From Actinomycetota bacterium (lineage in GTDB: Bacteria; Actinomycetota; Actinomycetes; S36-B12; UBA5976): a stretch of 9,212 nucleotides of DNA. Shown here piece by piece: positions 1-5,846 of this stretch (positions are counted from its first letter, which is position 1; each line of letters starts with the position of its first letter). The position numbers were made by a program, and so were the translations under genes. Location: the NCBI GenBank assembly GCA_947491175.1, contig CANLIF010000047.1:1-9212 (forward strand), written 5' to 3'. The notes below the pieces were generated by a model. That model searched no databases, was not told the origin of the DNA, and saw only the letters and a program-made list of their open reading frames with translations.

Positions 1-66
1 AAAGACATACAAGTCCAATGTGACAACGATCAGTACTCCAAGAAGCGTCAATTCGGTATATGTCAT
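1..66 (-). CDS. crtYd: Lycopene cyclase subunit CrtYd, 5' fragment (22 codons)
   Basis: This is the start of the second half of the split, membrane-bound actinobacterial lycopene cyclase; the gene runs off the left edge. The ATG at 66-64 overlaps the crtYc stop codon as ATGA, so translation is probably coupled. The visible residues begin MTYTELTLLGVLIVV, a hydrophobic segment with the MTYxEL start that I recognise from CrtYd-type subunits. In known systems CrtYc and CrtYd together cyclise the ends of lycopene, or of C50 precursors in some relatives, in the cytoplasmic membrane. Only 22 residues are visible, so the call rests mainly on adjacency to crtYc and the overlap. Whether the product is a beta-cyclase or an epsilon/C50 cyclase cannot be told. 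Confidence 0.78.
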   Translation of the reverse strand, partial: MTYTELTLLGVLIVVTLDLYVF

Positions 67-398
67 TTTGAGTCCTCGTCTCCGGCATCCCAATTACGCG
101 CACTTCGCACTGCCTCAAAAGACAAAATCGCACAAATCGGGATCACGATAAAAAATAGAATTTCATCAAGCGGAATGTTTGCCACAGTGGTGATTCCAGT
201 TACATATCGAGTATCAAACGTCCAATGTTTTTGCGCAATCGCATAGGCATCCCAAATTGAAAAAACAACAAGCACTGGCAGGATCGTAAGTACCAACCGA
301 ATTGTTCTTCGATAAACCTTGGTGCGCAAAAATAATTCGAGCCATGCTGTCCCAATGAGGCAGCCCAAAAGAACGCTCAAATAAGCAAACTTAGTCAT
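63..398 (-). CDS. crtYc: Lycopene cyclase subunit CrtYc (lycopene cyclase domain protein)
   Basis: This 111-residue integral membrane protein is the first half of the heterodimeric lycopene cyclase of actinobacteria. Three hydrophobic segments are visible (about residues 4-22, 33-49 and 79-97). The family signature lies in the second half: FDTRYVTG at 61-68, then PLDEILFF at 76-83, followed by a PxCAILxxEAVR-type segment at 87-98. The usual form of the motif is PLEE, so Asp78 is a conservative replacement. The length is normal for a CrtYc subunit, as opposed to the roughly 240-residue fused form. The ATG at 398 follows a purine-rich, weakly Shine-Dalgarno-like stretch. It appears to be the first gene of a leftward carotenoid operon that continues into crtYd. 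In aquatic actinobacteria the beta-carotene product can feed retinal for rhodopsins; nothing in this window shows that here. Confidence 0.88.
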   Translation of the reverse strand: MTKFAYLSVLLGCLIGTAWLELFLRTKVYRRTIRLVLTILPVLVVFSIWDAYAIAQKHWTFDTRYVTGITTVANIPLDEILFFIVIPICAILSFEAVRSARNWDAGDEDSK

Positions 399-422
399 TG
401 CACTCGCTTTCGGTTATATCTA

Positions 423-428
423 AATCTA
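423..428 (-). promoter_or_regulatory. Candidate -10 element for the crtYc-crtYd operon
   Basis: TAGATT on the minus strand fits TANNNT and would start transcription near 416. That gives a leader of about 18 nt carrying the purine-rich GAAAGCGAG before the ATG. An overlapping TATAAC (418-413) is an alternative that would leave a leader of only a few bases. No convincing -35 hexamer is seen. The 81-bp spacer must hold both this promoter and that of the divergent kinase. Confidence 0.3.
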
Positions 429-467
429 CTCTGTCGTGGCGCACAGACTAGTTTTCGTGTCAGCATC

Positions 468-473
468 TAGAAT
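468..473 (+). promoter_or_regulatory. -10 element of a predicted leaderless promoter for the kinase gene
   Basis: TAGAAT ends 7 nt before the GTG at 480, the normal distance from a -10 element to the transcription start. The mRNA is therefore predicted to begin at or next to the start codon. No Shine-Dalgarno sequence precedes the GTG. The same TAGAAT hexamer sits 6 nt before the phosphofructokinase ATG. No recognisable -35 is seen. Confidence 0.6.
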
Positions 474-479
474 GAATCA

Positions 480-2360
480 GTGAGCGATTCGCCGAACCTA
501 GACCCGCTTCTTGGGAAAGTTTTGGAAGAGCGCTATCGTGTCGATGAATTAATTGCTCGTGGCGGTATGGCCACTGTTTATCGCGGTACCGACCTTCGCC
601 TGGGTCGAACTGTGGCTTTAAAAGTTCTAGGCGGCATGCTTGTAAACGATCCAGATTTTGTGGCGCGCTTCACGCAAGAAGCCCGGGCAACTGCGGCTCT
701 GACGCATCCAAATGTGGTTGCAGTCCATGACCAAGGCATTAGTGCTGGATTTCCATTTCTCGTGATGGAGTTTGTGCAAGGGCGCACTATTCGTGAAGTT
801 ATGGCGCAGTCTGGGCCATTTACTAGCGCACATGCACTAGAGATCATTAGCTCAGTTCTTGCTGGTCTAGGTTCGGCCCATGACGCTGGATTCGTTCATC
901 GAGACATAAAGCCTGAAAATGTTTTGATAACTAACGATGGTCACATCAAAGTTACTGATTTTGGACTCGCTCGAGTGATCAGCGATACCCCGGTAAGTGA
1001 CTCCACCGGTGCCGTGCTACTTGGCACGATGGCTTACTTGTCCCCCGAGCAAGTCCAGCAACTTGCAGTTGACCAAAGATCAGATGTCTATTCGTGTGGC
1101 ATCTTGCTGTACGAAATGGTTACCGGCTTGGTTCCATTTACTGGTTCTTCACCACTTGAGGTCGCATACCAACACGTCAACAGTAATGTTTCGGCGCCAA
1201 GCTCAGTTCAACCAGACGTACCGCCTGCAGTCGATCATTTAGTTCTTGCGGCCACCAGAAAATCGCCGGTAGAACGAATTCAAAGTGCCCGTGAGTTTCG
1301 TGATGGGGTAATTCGGGCAATTTCAGCGGTGCCTCGCGCAGAAGCGCTAACTACTGCACTTTCAATTCAAACCACGCAAGTCATTCCTACACCGCCGCCC
1401 GCAGTTCACCGAAGCCCCATTCCAGTTCAAGAACATAACTCTGGTGCGAGTGGAGTTAAAAGCACTGGTGCGCGTAAAGGACTGAAGGGCAAACTAACTC
1501 CACTGCTTTTGATTCTTGCATTACTTGTTGGTGGTGGCGCTTGGTACCAATACTCAGGCAGTTACGAAATTGTGCCGCCTGTTGCCGCTCTTACGGTTGA
1601 AGAAGCAACGGTGATCTTGGCTCCCCTAGAACTTGGTGTTGAGGTCGTTGAAGAGTTTTCGGAAGGCATACCTACAGGTGACGTAATCAGAACAGAGCCA
1701 GCAAGCGGAGATAAGGCGCGTAAAGGTTCACCAGTCACTCTGATCGTCTCCAAAGGTCAAGAGCGATACTTGATTCCATCAGACCTTTCGGGGAAAGACC
1801 CAGCAGATGTTACGTCTGTGCTTGAAGATTTAACTTTGATAATTTCAGGAAATCAAGAAGTTTTTGATGAATTGATTCCTGCTGGAAAAGTTGTCAGCAC
1901 AAATCCAATTGGCGGAACCTCAGTTAAACGAGAAACACCAGTAACTATCCTGGTTTCGAAAGGGCCGGCTCCGGTTAATGTGCCGCCAATTGTTGGGACT
2001 CTGATAACTGATGCAACAACTACCTTGACTGAACTTGGACTGACTACCAAAACTGTTCAAGAAAATTATGATGACAGTGCGGCAGGGACGATACTTTCCA
2101 CGGATCCGGTACCTGGAACGTCTGTTCCCAAGGGGACTGTAATTAATGTCATTCTAAGTAAGGGACCAGTTCTTGTTGATGTTCCTAATGTGGTTGGCAT
2201 GAGCACTCAAACTGCCACGTCGACTTTGCAGGCTGCTGGGTTTCAGGTAAAGGCCGTAAATAAGTTACCCGTCGCCATTTTGAATAAGGTTTACTCGCAA
2301 AAACCCGGAGCTGGATCCAAATCGCCTAAAGGCTCCGTTATCACGATAGAAATTGTTTAA
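480..2360 (+). CDS. pknL: Transmembrane Ser/Thr protein kinase with four PASTA repeats (PknL-like)
   Basis: This 626-residue sensor kinase has an intracellular catalytic domain, one membrane span and an extracellular PASTA tail expected to sense peptidoglycan-type ligands. The kinase domain covers about residues 18-277: glycine loop ARGGMATVY 26-34, ATP-anchoring Lys48 in VALK, helix-C Glu67, catalytic loop HRDIKPEN 140-147 (Asp142), DFG 160-162, an activation loop with several Ser/Thr (168-182), and GTMAYLSPE 182-190. All catalytic residues are present and it is an RD kinase. A Pro-rich juxtamembrane linker (about 300-338) leads to a membrane helix at about 340-357. PASTA repeats lie at about 362-426, 427-495, 496-562 and 563-626; the first three end in SKG, and the last two open with a VPPIVG/VPNVVG motif. 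The GTG start is chosen for the -10 hexamer 7 nt upstream; the ATG at 472 is out of frame and stops at once. The name PknL, rather than PknB, comes from the recalled neighbourhood (aroG, acyltransferase, fadD15, pimB). M. tuberculosis PknL lacks PASTA repeats, so a PknB-type paralogue remains possible. Confidence 0.93.
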   Translation: MSDSPNLDPLLGKVLEERYRVDELIARGGMATVYRGTDLRLGRTVALKVLGGMLVNDPDFVARFTQEARATAALTHPNVVAVHDQGISAGFPFLVMEFVQGRTIREVMAQSGPFTSAHALEIISSVLAGLGSAHDAGFVHRDIKPENVLITNDGHIKVTDFGLARVISDTPVSDSTGAVLLGTMAYLSPEQVQQLAVDQRSDVYSCGILLYEMVTGLVPFTGSSPLEVAYQHVNSNVSAPSSVQPDVPPAVDHLVLAATRKSPVERIQSAREFRDGVIRAISAVPRAEALTTALSIQTTQVIPTPPPAVHRSPIPVQEHNSGASGVKSTGARKGLKGKLTPLLLILALLVGGGAWYQYSGSYEIVPPVAALTVEEATVILAPLELGVEVVEEFSEGIPTGDVIRTEPASGDKARKGSPVTLIVSKGQERYLIPSDLSGKDPADVTSVLEDLTLIISGNQEVFDELIPAGKVVSTNPIGGTSVKRETPVTILVSKGPAPVNVPPIVGTLITDATTTLTELGLTTKTVQENYDDSAAGTILSTDPVPGTSVPKGTVINVILSKGPVLVDVPNVVGMSTQTATSTLQAAGFQVKAVNKLPVAILNKVYSQKPGAGSKSPKGSVITIEIV

Positions 2361-2377
2361 CGAAAACTATTTTCGTT
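2359..2377. terminator. Candidate bidirectional terminator hairpin between kinase and aroG
   Basis: AACGAAAA and TTTTCGTT form a perfect 8-bp inverted repeat around the loop CTA. The loop on the minus strand is the aroG stop codon TAG, and the left arm overlaps the kinase stop codon. The stem is AT-rich and no separate U-tract follows on either side, though each strand ends its own stem with a T-run. It is the only non-coding candidate at this convergent junction, where the spacer is 6 bp. Confidence 0.4.
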
Positions 2378-3695
2378 CCCGCAACATTTCTGCTACCTGA
2401 AACGCGAGATCTAAGCTCTGGATTCGGTTTAGCCGAGGATCGCAAGCGGTTTCATAGCGAAACGGTAAGTCAGTTTCACTAACGCCACCGATACCGCCTA
2501 GGCATTCGGTCACATCATCGCCCGTGAGTTCAATGTGAATTCCACCTGGATGAGTTCCTAGCGACTTGTGTACTTCAAAGAAGCCACGTACTTCATCAAT
2601 CACGTCATCCAGCAAGCGAGTCTTGTGACCAGAAGCTGCTTCCTTAGTATTGCCATGCATCGGATCGCAAACCCATAAAACTGGATGGTCGGTTTTTTGA
2701 ACAGCTGCAACCAGAGTAGGAAGTACTTCCCTAATTTTTCCGGCACCCATTCGAGTAATGAACATGAGTCGGCCAGGAGTCTTTTCTGGATTCAACTTCT
2801 CGAGTAGTCCTAAAATGTCAGATTCCGTGGTCTTTGGACCAATCTTTACACCGATTGGATTCTTGATTTTAGATACAAAGTCAATGTGTGCGCCGTCAAG
2901 TTCGCGAGTTCTTTCTCCAACCCAAACAAAATGACCAGATACGTCATATAAATTTCCAGTTCTGGAATCGACACGAGTCAATGGCTTTTCGTAATCCAGC
3001 AAAAGCGCTTCATGGCTCGCGTAAAAATCAGCGCGTTTGAATTCCTCTGGATCTGCGCCACAAGCAGTCATAAAGGAAAGCGCGCGATCGATTTCTTCCG
3101 CCATTTCTTCGTAGCGCTTTCCCGGCGTGGACTCACTTACGAAGTCCTGATTCCAGGAATGTACCTGTCGTAAATCTGCGTAACCACCCTGCGTGAAAGC
3201 ACGAACTAAATTCAAAGTTGCCGCGCTCGCGTGGTAGGTCTGAACTAGTCGCATTGGATCTGGCTGACGGGATTCCGGCGTGAACTCAACACCGTTTACA
3301 GCATCGCCGCGGTATGAAGGCAGGCTGACTCCATCAATAATTTCTTCGGATGAACTTCTTGGCTTGCCGTATTGACCTGCAATACGACCAATTTTCACCA
3401 CCGGCATCGATGCGCCGTAAGTTAATACAATCGCCATCTGAAGTACGGTTTTCAATCGCGCGCGAATTGAATCGGCGGTATTGGCTACAAAAGTTTCGGC
3501 ACAATCTCCACCCATCAAAACAAAGGCGTCACCGTTGGTTGCCGCAGCAAGTTTGGATTTGAGCTCATCGCACTCGCCAGCAAAAACTAAAGGTGGCAAT
3601 CCCGCCAAAATTTGTTGGGCGTGCGCAAGGCCTTCAGCAGATGGCCAAGCGGGCTGCTGGGCTGCTGGCAGATTAGGCCAAGAAATATCACTCAC
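2367..3695 (-). CDS. aroG: Class II 3-deoxy-D-arabino-heptulosonate-7-phosphate (DAHP) synthase
   Basis: This enzyme condenses phosphoenolpyruvate with erythrose 4-phosphate to DAHP, the first step of the shikimate pathway, in the cytoplasm. The 442-residue protein carries the full set of class II motifs: GDCAE 63-67, KIGRIAGQY 101-109, YHASAA 154-159, SHEALLLDYE 227-236, GHFVWVGERTR 254-264, KIGPKTT 284-290, WVCDPMHGNT 341-350, IHIELTGDDVTECLGG 386-401 and YETACDPRLN 414-423. The four metal ligands known in M. tuberculosis AroG (Cys87, His369, Glu411, Asp441) correspond to Cys65, His347, Glu389 and Asp419 here, all at a constant offset of 22. The core therefore aligns without gaps between these residues, and the protein is shorter at its N-terminus by about 20 residues, a region tied to dimer contacts and allostery in the mycobacterial enzyme. 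The start is GTG; an ATG two bases upstream runs into an immediate stop. A TAATCT hexamer 7 nt upstream implies a leaderless message. The gene converges on the kinase. Confidence 0.96.
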   Translation of the reverse strand: MSDISWPNLPAAQQPAWPSAEGLAHAQQILAGLPPLVFAGECDELKSKLAAATNGDAFVLMGGDCAETFVANTADSIRARLKTVLQMAIVLTYGASMPVVKIGRIAGQYGKPRSSSEEIIDGVSLPSYRGDAVNGVEFTPESRQPDPMRLVQTYHASAATLNLVRAFTQGGYADLRQVHSWNQDFVSESTPGKRYEEMAEEIDRALSFMTACGADPEEFKRADFYASHEALLLDYEKPLTRVDSRTGNLYDVSGHFVWVGERTRELDGAHIDFVSKIKNPIGVKIGPKTTESDILGLLEKLNPEKTPGRLMFITRMGAGKIREVLPTLVAAVQKTDHPVLWVCDPMHGNTKEAASGHKTRLLDDVIDEVRGFFEVHKSLGTHPGGIHIELTGDDVTECLGGIGGVSETDLPFRYETACDPRLNRIQSLDLAFQVAEMLRERK

Positions 3696-3702
3696 ATCCC
3701 CT

Positions 3703-3708
3703 AGATTA
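3703..3708 (-). promoter_or_regulatory. -10 element of a predicted leaderless promoter for aroG
   Basis: TAATCT on the minus strand ends 7 nt before the GTG at 3695, placing transcription start at or beside the start codon. AGGGG lies between them, but only 2 nt from the GTG, too close to act as a normal Shine-Dalgarno sequence. No clear -35 is seen. It shares the 83-bp divergent spacer with the phosphofructokinase promoter. Confidence 0.55.
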
Positions 3709-3766
3709 GTGGCGTTTCACGCGGTTCACTAAATCTGCAAATCCCATTGAGTAACCAAGCCACGAC

Positions 3767-3772
3767 TAGAAT
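3767..3772 (+). promoter_or_regulatory. -10 element of a predicted leaderless promoter for the PPi-phosphofructokinase
   Basis: TAGAAT ends 6 nt before the ATG at 3779. The bases between (tacttt) contain no Shine-Dalgarno sequence. A TTGAGT at 3747-3752 resembles a -35, but the 14-nt spacing is too short to rely on. The hexamer is identical to that before the kinase gene. Confidence 0.6.
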
Positions 3773-3778
3773 TACTTT

Positions 3779-4999
3779 ATGTCAATCAAAAAAGTGGCAC
3801 TACTTACCGCAGGCGGACTCGCGCCTTGTTTATCTTCTGCAGTTGGTGCACTTATTGCGGAATACTCCAAGGTGGCACCTGAGGTAGAAATGATTGCCTA
3901 CCGAAACGGCTACCGCGGCTTACTTCTTGGCGATTCCATCACAATTACTCCGGAAATTCGCAGCCAAGTACATCTGTTGCATGCATTTGGTGGCAGTCCA
4001 ATTGGCAACTCAAGGGTGAAACTCACAAATATTGAAGATTGCGTAACGCGCGGTTTAGTTTCGCCGGGCCAAGACCCACAGCAAGTTGCAGCCGAACAAT
4101 TGATTCGCGACGGTGTTGATGTATTGCACACCATTGGTGGTGACGACACAAACACTGCCGCAGCTGGTCTGGCATCGTACTTAGCAACTAATAACTACGG
4201 ACTTGGTGTAGTTGGGTTACCAAAAACTGTTGACAACGATGTGTACCCAATTGCGCAATCTCTTGGTGCTTGGACTGCTGCTGACGAAGGTGCGCATCAC
4301 TTCAGCAACATAGTTTCAGAGCACACTTCAAGTCCAAAGATGTTGATTGTCCACGAAGTTATGGGTCGCCATTGTGGTTGGCTAACTGCTGCAACTGCTG
4401 TTGCTTATCGCAAGCTGCTCGATGAAACGAGCTGGATTCCAGAACTTGGCGTAGCGAGACAAAATCGTGAAGTACATGCTGTGTACGTTCCAGAACTTGA
4501 AATTGATTTAGTTGCCGAGGCTAAACGCTTGAGCTCGGTTATGCAGGACGTTGGCAATATAAATATTTTTATTTCCGAAGGCGCTGGCGTAGATTCAATC
4601 GTTGCTGAAATGAAATCACGTGGTGAAGAAATTCCGTTGGATCCATTCGGACACGTCAAAATCGACAAAATCAATCCTGGTGCTTGGTTTGCTGATCAGT
4701 TCGCGCCTATGGTGGGCGCCGAAAAGGTTTTGGTTCAAAAAAGCGGATACTATTCCAGATCAGCTCCTGCGAACGCCAAGGATCAAGCCCTAATTAAAGA
4801 ATTCGCAGTTGTTGCAGTTCAGTCTGCCCTTGCTGGAATCAGTGGACTTGTTGGACAAGATGAAGACCAAGCAAATGTAATTCGTGCCTGTGAATTCGAC
4901 CGAGTGGCTGGGGCAAAACCATTCAATACTGAGCAGACCTGGTTCGCTGAATTACTTAGCGAAATTGATCAACCAAAAGGGTCAGCCGTCAACCACTAA
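3779..4999 (+). CDS. pfp: Pyrophosphate-dependent 6-phosphofructokinase
   Basis: This 406-residue cytoplasmic enzyme transfers phosphate from pyrophosphate to fructose 6-phosphate, reversibly giving fructose 1,6-bisphosphate and phosphate. The N-terminus shows the phosphate-binding loop TAGGLAPCLSSAVG (10-23). Two sites that separate PPi- from ATP-dependent enzymes both read PPi: GGDDT at 120-124, where ATP enzymes have GGDGS, and PKTVDND at 148-154, where ATP enzymes have PGTIDND. The catalytic Asp is in TVDND (Asp152), and the sugar-phosphate MGR motif is at 195-197 within MGRHCGW. The length, about 400 residues rather than the 320-340 of bacterial ATP-PFK, and the GGSPIGNSRVKL segment (71-82) fit the Pfp subfamily known from Rhodospirillum-type enzymes. 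The gene stands alone between convergent and divergent neighbours and appears to have its own leaderless promoter. Because the reaction is reversible it may serve both glycolysis and gluconeogenesis; this is inference. Confidence 0.93.
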   Translation: MSIKKVALLTAGGLAPCLSSAVGALIAEYSKVAPEVEMIAYRNGYRGLLLGDSITITPEIRSQVHLLHAFGGSPIGNSRVKLTNIEDCVTRGLVSPGQDPQQVAAEQLIRDGVDVLHTIGGDDTNTAAAGLASYLATNNYGLGVVGLPKTVDNDVYPIAQSLGAWTAADEGAHHFSNIVSEHTSSPKMLIVHEVMGRHCGWLTAATAVAYRKLLDETSWIPELGVARQNREVHAVYVPELEIDLVAEAKRLSSVMQDVGNINIFISEGAGVDSIVAEMKSRGEEIPLDPFGHVKIDKINPGAWFADQFAPMVGAEKVLVQKSGYYSRSAPANAKDQALIKEFAVVAVQSALAGISGLVGQDEDQANVIRACEFDRVAGAKPFNTEQTWFAELLSEIDQPKGSAVNH

Positions 5000-5009
5000 A
5001 GACTTTTAG
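4996..5009. terminator. Weak inverted repeat at the pfp/acyltransferase junction
   Basis: CTAAA and TTTAG form a 5-bp inverted repeat around GACT, overlapping the pfp stop codon. The convergent spacer here is 19 bp. The stem is short and AT-rich with no U-tract, so this is a low-confidence terminator candidate, listed because the other two convergent junctions hold similar repeats. Confidence 0.2.
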
Positions 5010-5018
5010 ATTCTGGTA

Positions 5019-5711
5019 TTAATTCGAGGGCTTCGATCGAGATGCGTACTTGTCAACATATTCCTGCCCAGACAGATCCATAATTCGATACATGATTTCG
5101 TCCGTTAATGAGCGTAAAACAAACCGGTCGTCTTCCATTCCGTAATAGCGAGAGAAATCAAGTGGCTCTCCAATTCGAATCCCAACCTCAACACCAAAGT
5201 TAGGTCGAGACTTACCAATTGGTTGAACCATTTCGGTATTAATCATTGCAACCGGAATTACTGAAACTTGCGCCTCAAGTGCCATGCGGGCCACACCGGT
5301 TTTACCTCGGTATAGCCGCCCATCAGAAGAACGCGTACCTTCGGGATAAATCCCGAGCAGGTGTCCTTCATTCAGAAGGCGCACTCCAGTACTAATAGCT
5401 GCCGTACCTGCGTTGCCTCCGGTTCTATCTACTGGGACTTGACCAGCGCCACGGAAGAATGCGGCAGTTGCTTTGCCTCTAAGTCCCGGAGCTTCGAAAT
5501 ACTCACTCTTGGCCATAAACGTGATTTTTCTTGGAACTGCTATCGGGAGAAAAATTGAATCCGAAAACGAAAGATGATTACTTGCCAGGATTGCTGGGCC
5601 AACGTCTGGGATATTTTCCAGCCCTTCTACCCAAGGGTGAAATGCGACTTCGACTGCCGGGCCAATGGCAACCTTCTTGAGAAACTTATAAAAGCTATCG
5701 CGTTCAGACAC
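5019..5711 (-). CDS. 1-acyl-sn-glycerol-3-phosphate acyltransferase family protein (PlsC-like)
   Basis: This member of the lysophosphatidic acid acyltransferase family moves an acyl chain from acyl-CoA or acyl-ACP to a glycerophospholipid or glycolipid acceptor at the inner membrane. All four family blocks are visible (numbering from the GTG at 5711, 230 aa): NHLSFSD 45-51 with the catalytic His46 and Asp51, FFRGAGQVPVDR 85-96, YPEGTRS 122-128 for acceptor binding, and IPVAM 152-156. The N-terminal WVEGLENIP segment is typical of the actinobacterial group containing M. tuberculosis Rv2182c. An upstream in-frame TTG at 5747 would add 12 residues. I prefer the GTG because TACCGT sits 7 nt before it, and the longer version would place codons across the promoter. 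The gene is divergent from the acyl-CoA synthetase. The context suggests envelope phospholipid or phosphatidylinositol-mannoside acylation, but the acceptor cannot be read from sequence. Confidence 0.9.
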   Translation of the reverse strand: MSERDSFYKFLKKVAIGPAVEVAFHPWVEGLENIPDVGPAILASNHLSFSDSIFLPIAVPRKITFMAKSEYFEAPGLRGKATAAFFRGAGQVPVDRTGGNAGTAAISTGVRLLNEGHLLGIYPEGTRSSDGRLYRGKTGVARMALEAQVSVIPVAMINTEMVQPIGKSRPNFGVEVGIRIGEPLDFSRYYGMEDDRFVLRSLTDEIMYRIMDLSGQEYVDKYASRSKPSN

Positions 5712-5718
5712 AACCCTT

Positions 5719-5747
5719 ACGGTAGCCAACGTGGGCGTTATCAGCAA
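5719..5747 (-). promoter_or_regulatory. Predicted leaderless promoter for the PlsC-like gene
   Basis: On the minus strand, TTGCTG (5747-5742) and TACCGT (5724-5719) are 17 nt apart, and the second ends 7 nt before the GTG at 5711. This fits a -35/-10 pair with transcription starting at the start codon. TACCGT is a poor match to TATAAT beyond TANNNT, so the call leans on spacing. AAGGG lies only 2 nt from the GTG, too close for a normal Shine-Dalgarno sequence. Confidence 0.42.
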
Positions 5748-5761
5748 TTATCGACACTGGA

Positions 5762-5824
5762 TTGGGTAACTTTTAACGGATTTCGCATCCAGATTAAGAT
5801 TTCCTGGGTTACCCTCTGGTAAGG
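5762..5824. promoter_or_regulatory. Clustered GGTAA half-sites upstream of the acyl-CoA synthetase (possible operator)
   Basis: GGGTAAC (5764-5770), GGGTTACCC (5806-5814, which reads GGGTAACCC on the other strand) and CTGGTAAGG (5816-5824) repeat one motif in both orientations. The last two form TTACC-ctct-GGTAA, a 5-bp inverted repeat close to the expected transcription start. They flank the candidate promoter, so a repressor site or a leader hairpin is possible. No known regulator motif is recognised. Confidence 0.25.
5772..5800 (+). promoter_or_regulatory. Candidate promoter of the acyl-CoA synthetase/GT87 operon
   Basis: TTTAAC (5772-5777) and TAAGAT (5795-5800) are separated by 17 nt, matching the consensus at 3 of 6 and 4 of 6 positions. 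Transcription would start near 5807, giving a leader of about 40 nt that contains a small inverted repeat and a Shine-Dalgarno sequence. This contrasts with the leaderless arrangement of neighbouring genes. Confidence 0.35.
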
Positions 5825-5834
5825 CATTTTATTG

Positions 5835-5840
5835 AGAGGT
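5835..5840 (+). promoter_or_regulatory. Ribosome binding site that fixes the acyl-CoA synthetase start
   Basis: AGAGGT lies 6 nt before the GTG at 5847, a good Shine-Dalgarno sequence at proper spacing. The longer reading frame from the TTG at 5832 would place this site inside its own codons and has no site of its own. Confidence 0.7.
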
Positions 5841-5846
5841 GCGAAA

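Noticed and set aside
472..482. ATG at 472 as start of the kinase
   Set aside because: It is out of frame with the kinase and reaches a TGA after two codons; the GTG at 480 is in frame and correctly spaced from the -10 hexamer.
997..1242. Open frame inside the kinase gene, plus strand
   Set aside because: It lies entirely within the conserved kinase domain in another frame and its translation has no family-like features.
1563..2357. The four PASTA units as a DNA repeat or recent duplication
   Set aside because: Similarity is at protein level only; the nucleotide sequences of the units have diverged, as usual for this domain.
3695..3697. ATG overlapping the aroG GTG start
   Set aside because: The ATG is followed immediately by TGA in its own frame; the GTG two bases later opens the DAHP synthase frame.
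3779..4999. ATP-dependent phosphofructokinase
   Set aside because: GGDDT and PKTVDND replace the ATP-type GGDGS and PGTIDND, and the length fits Pfp.
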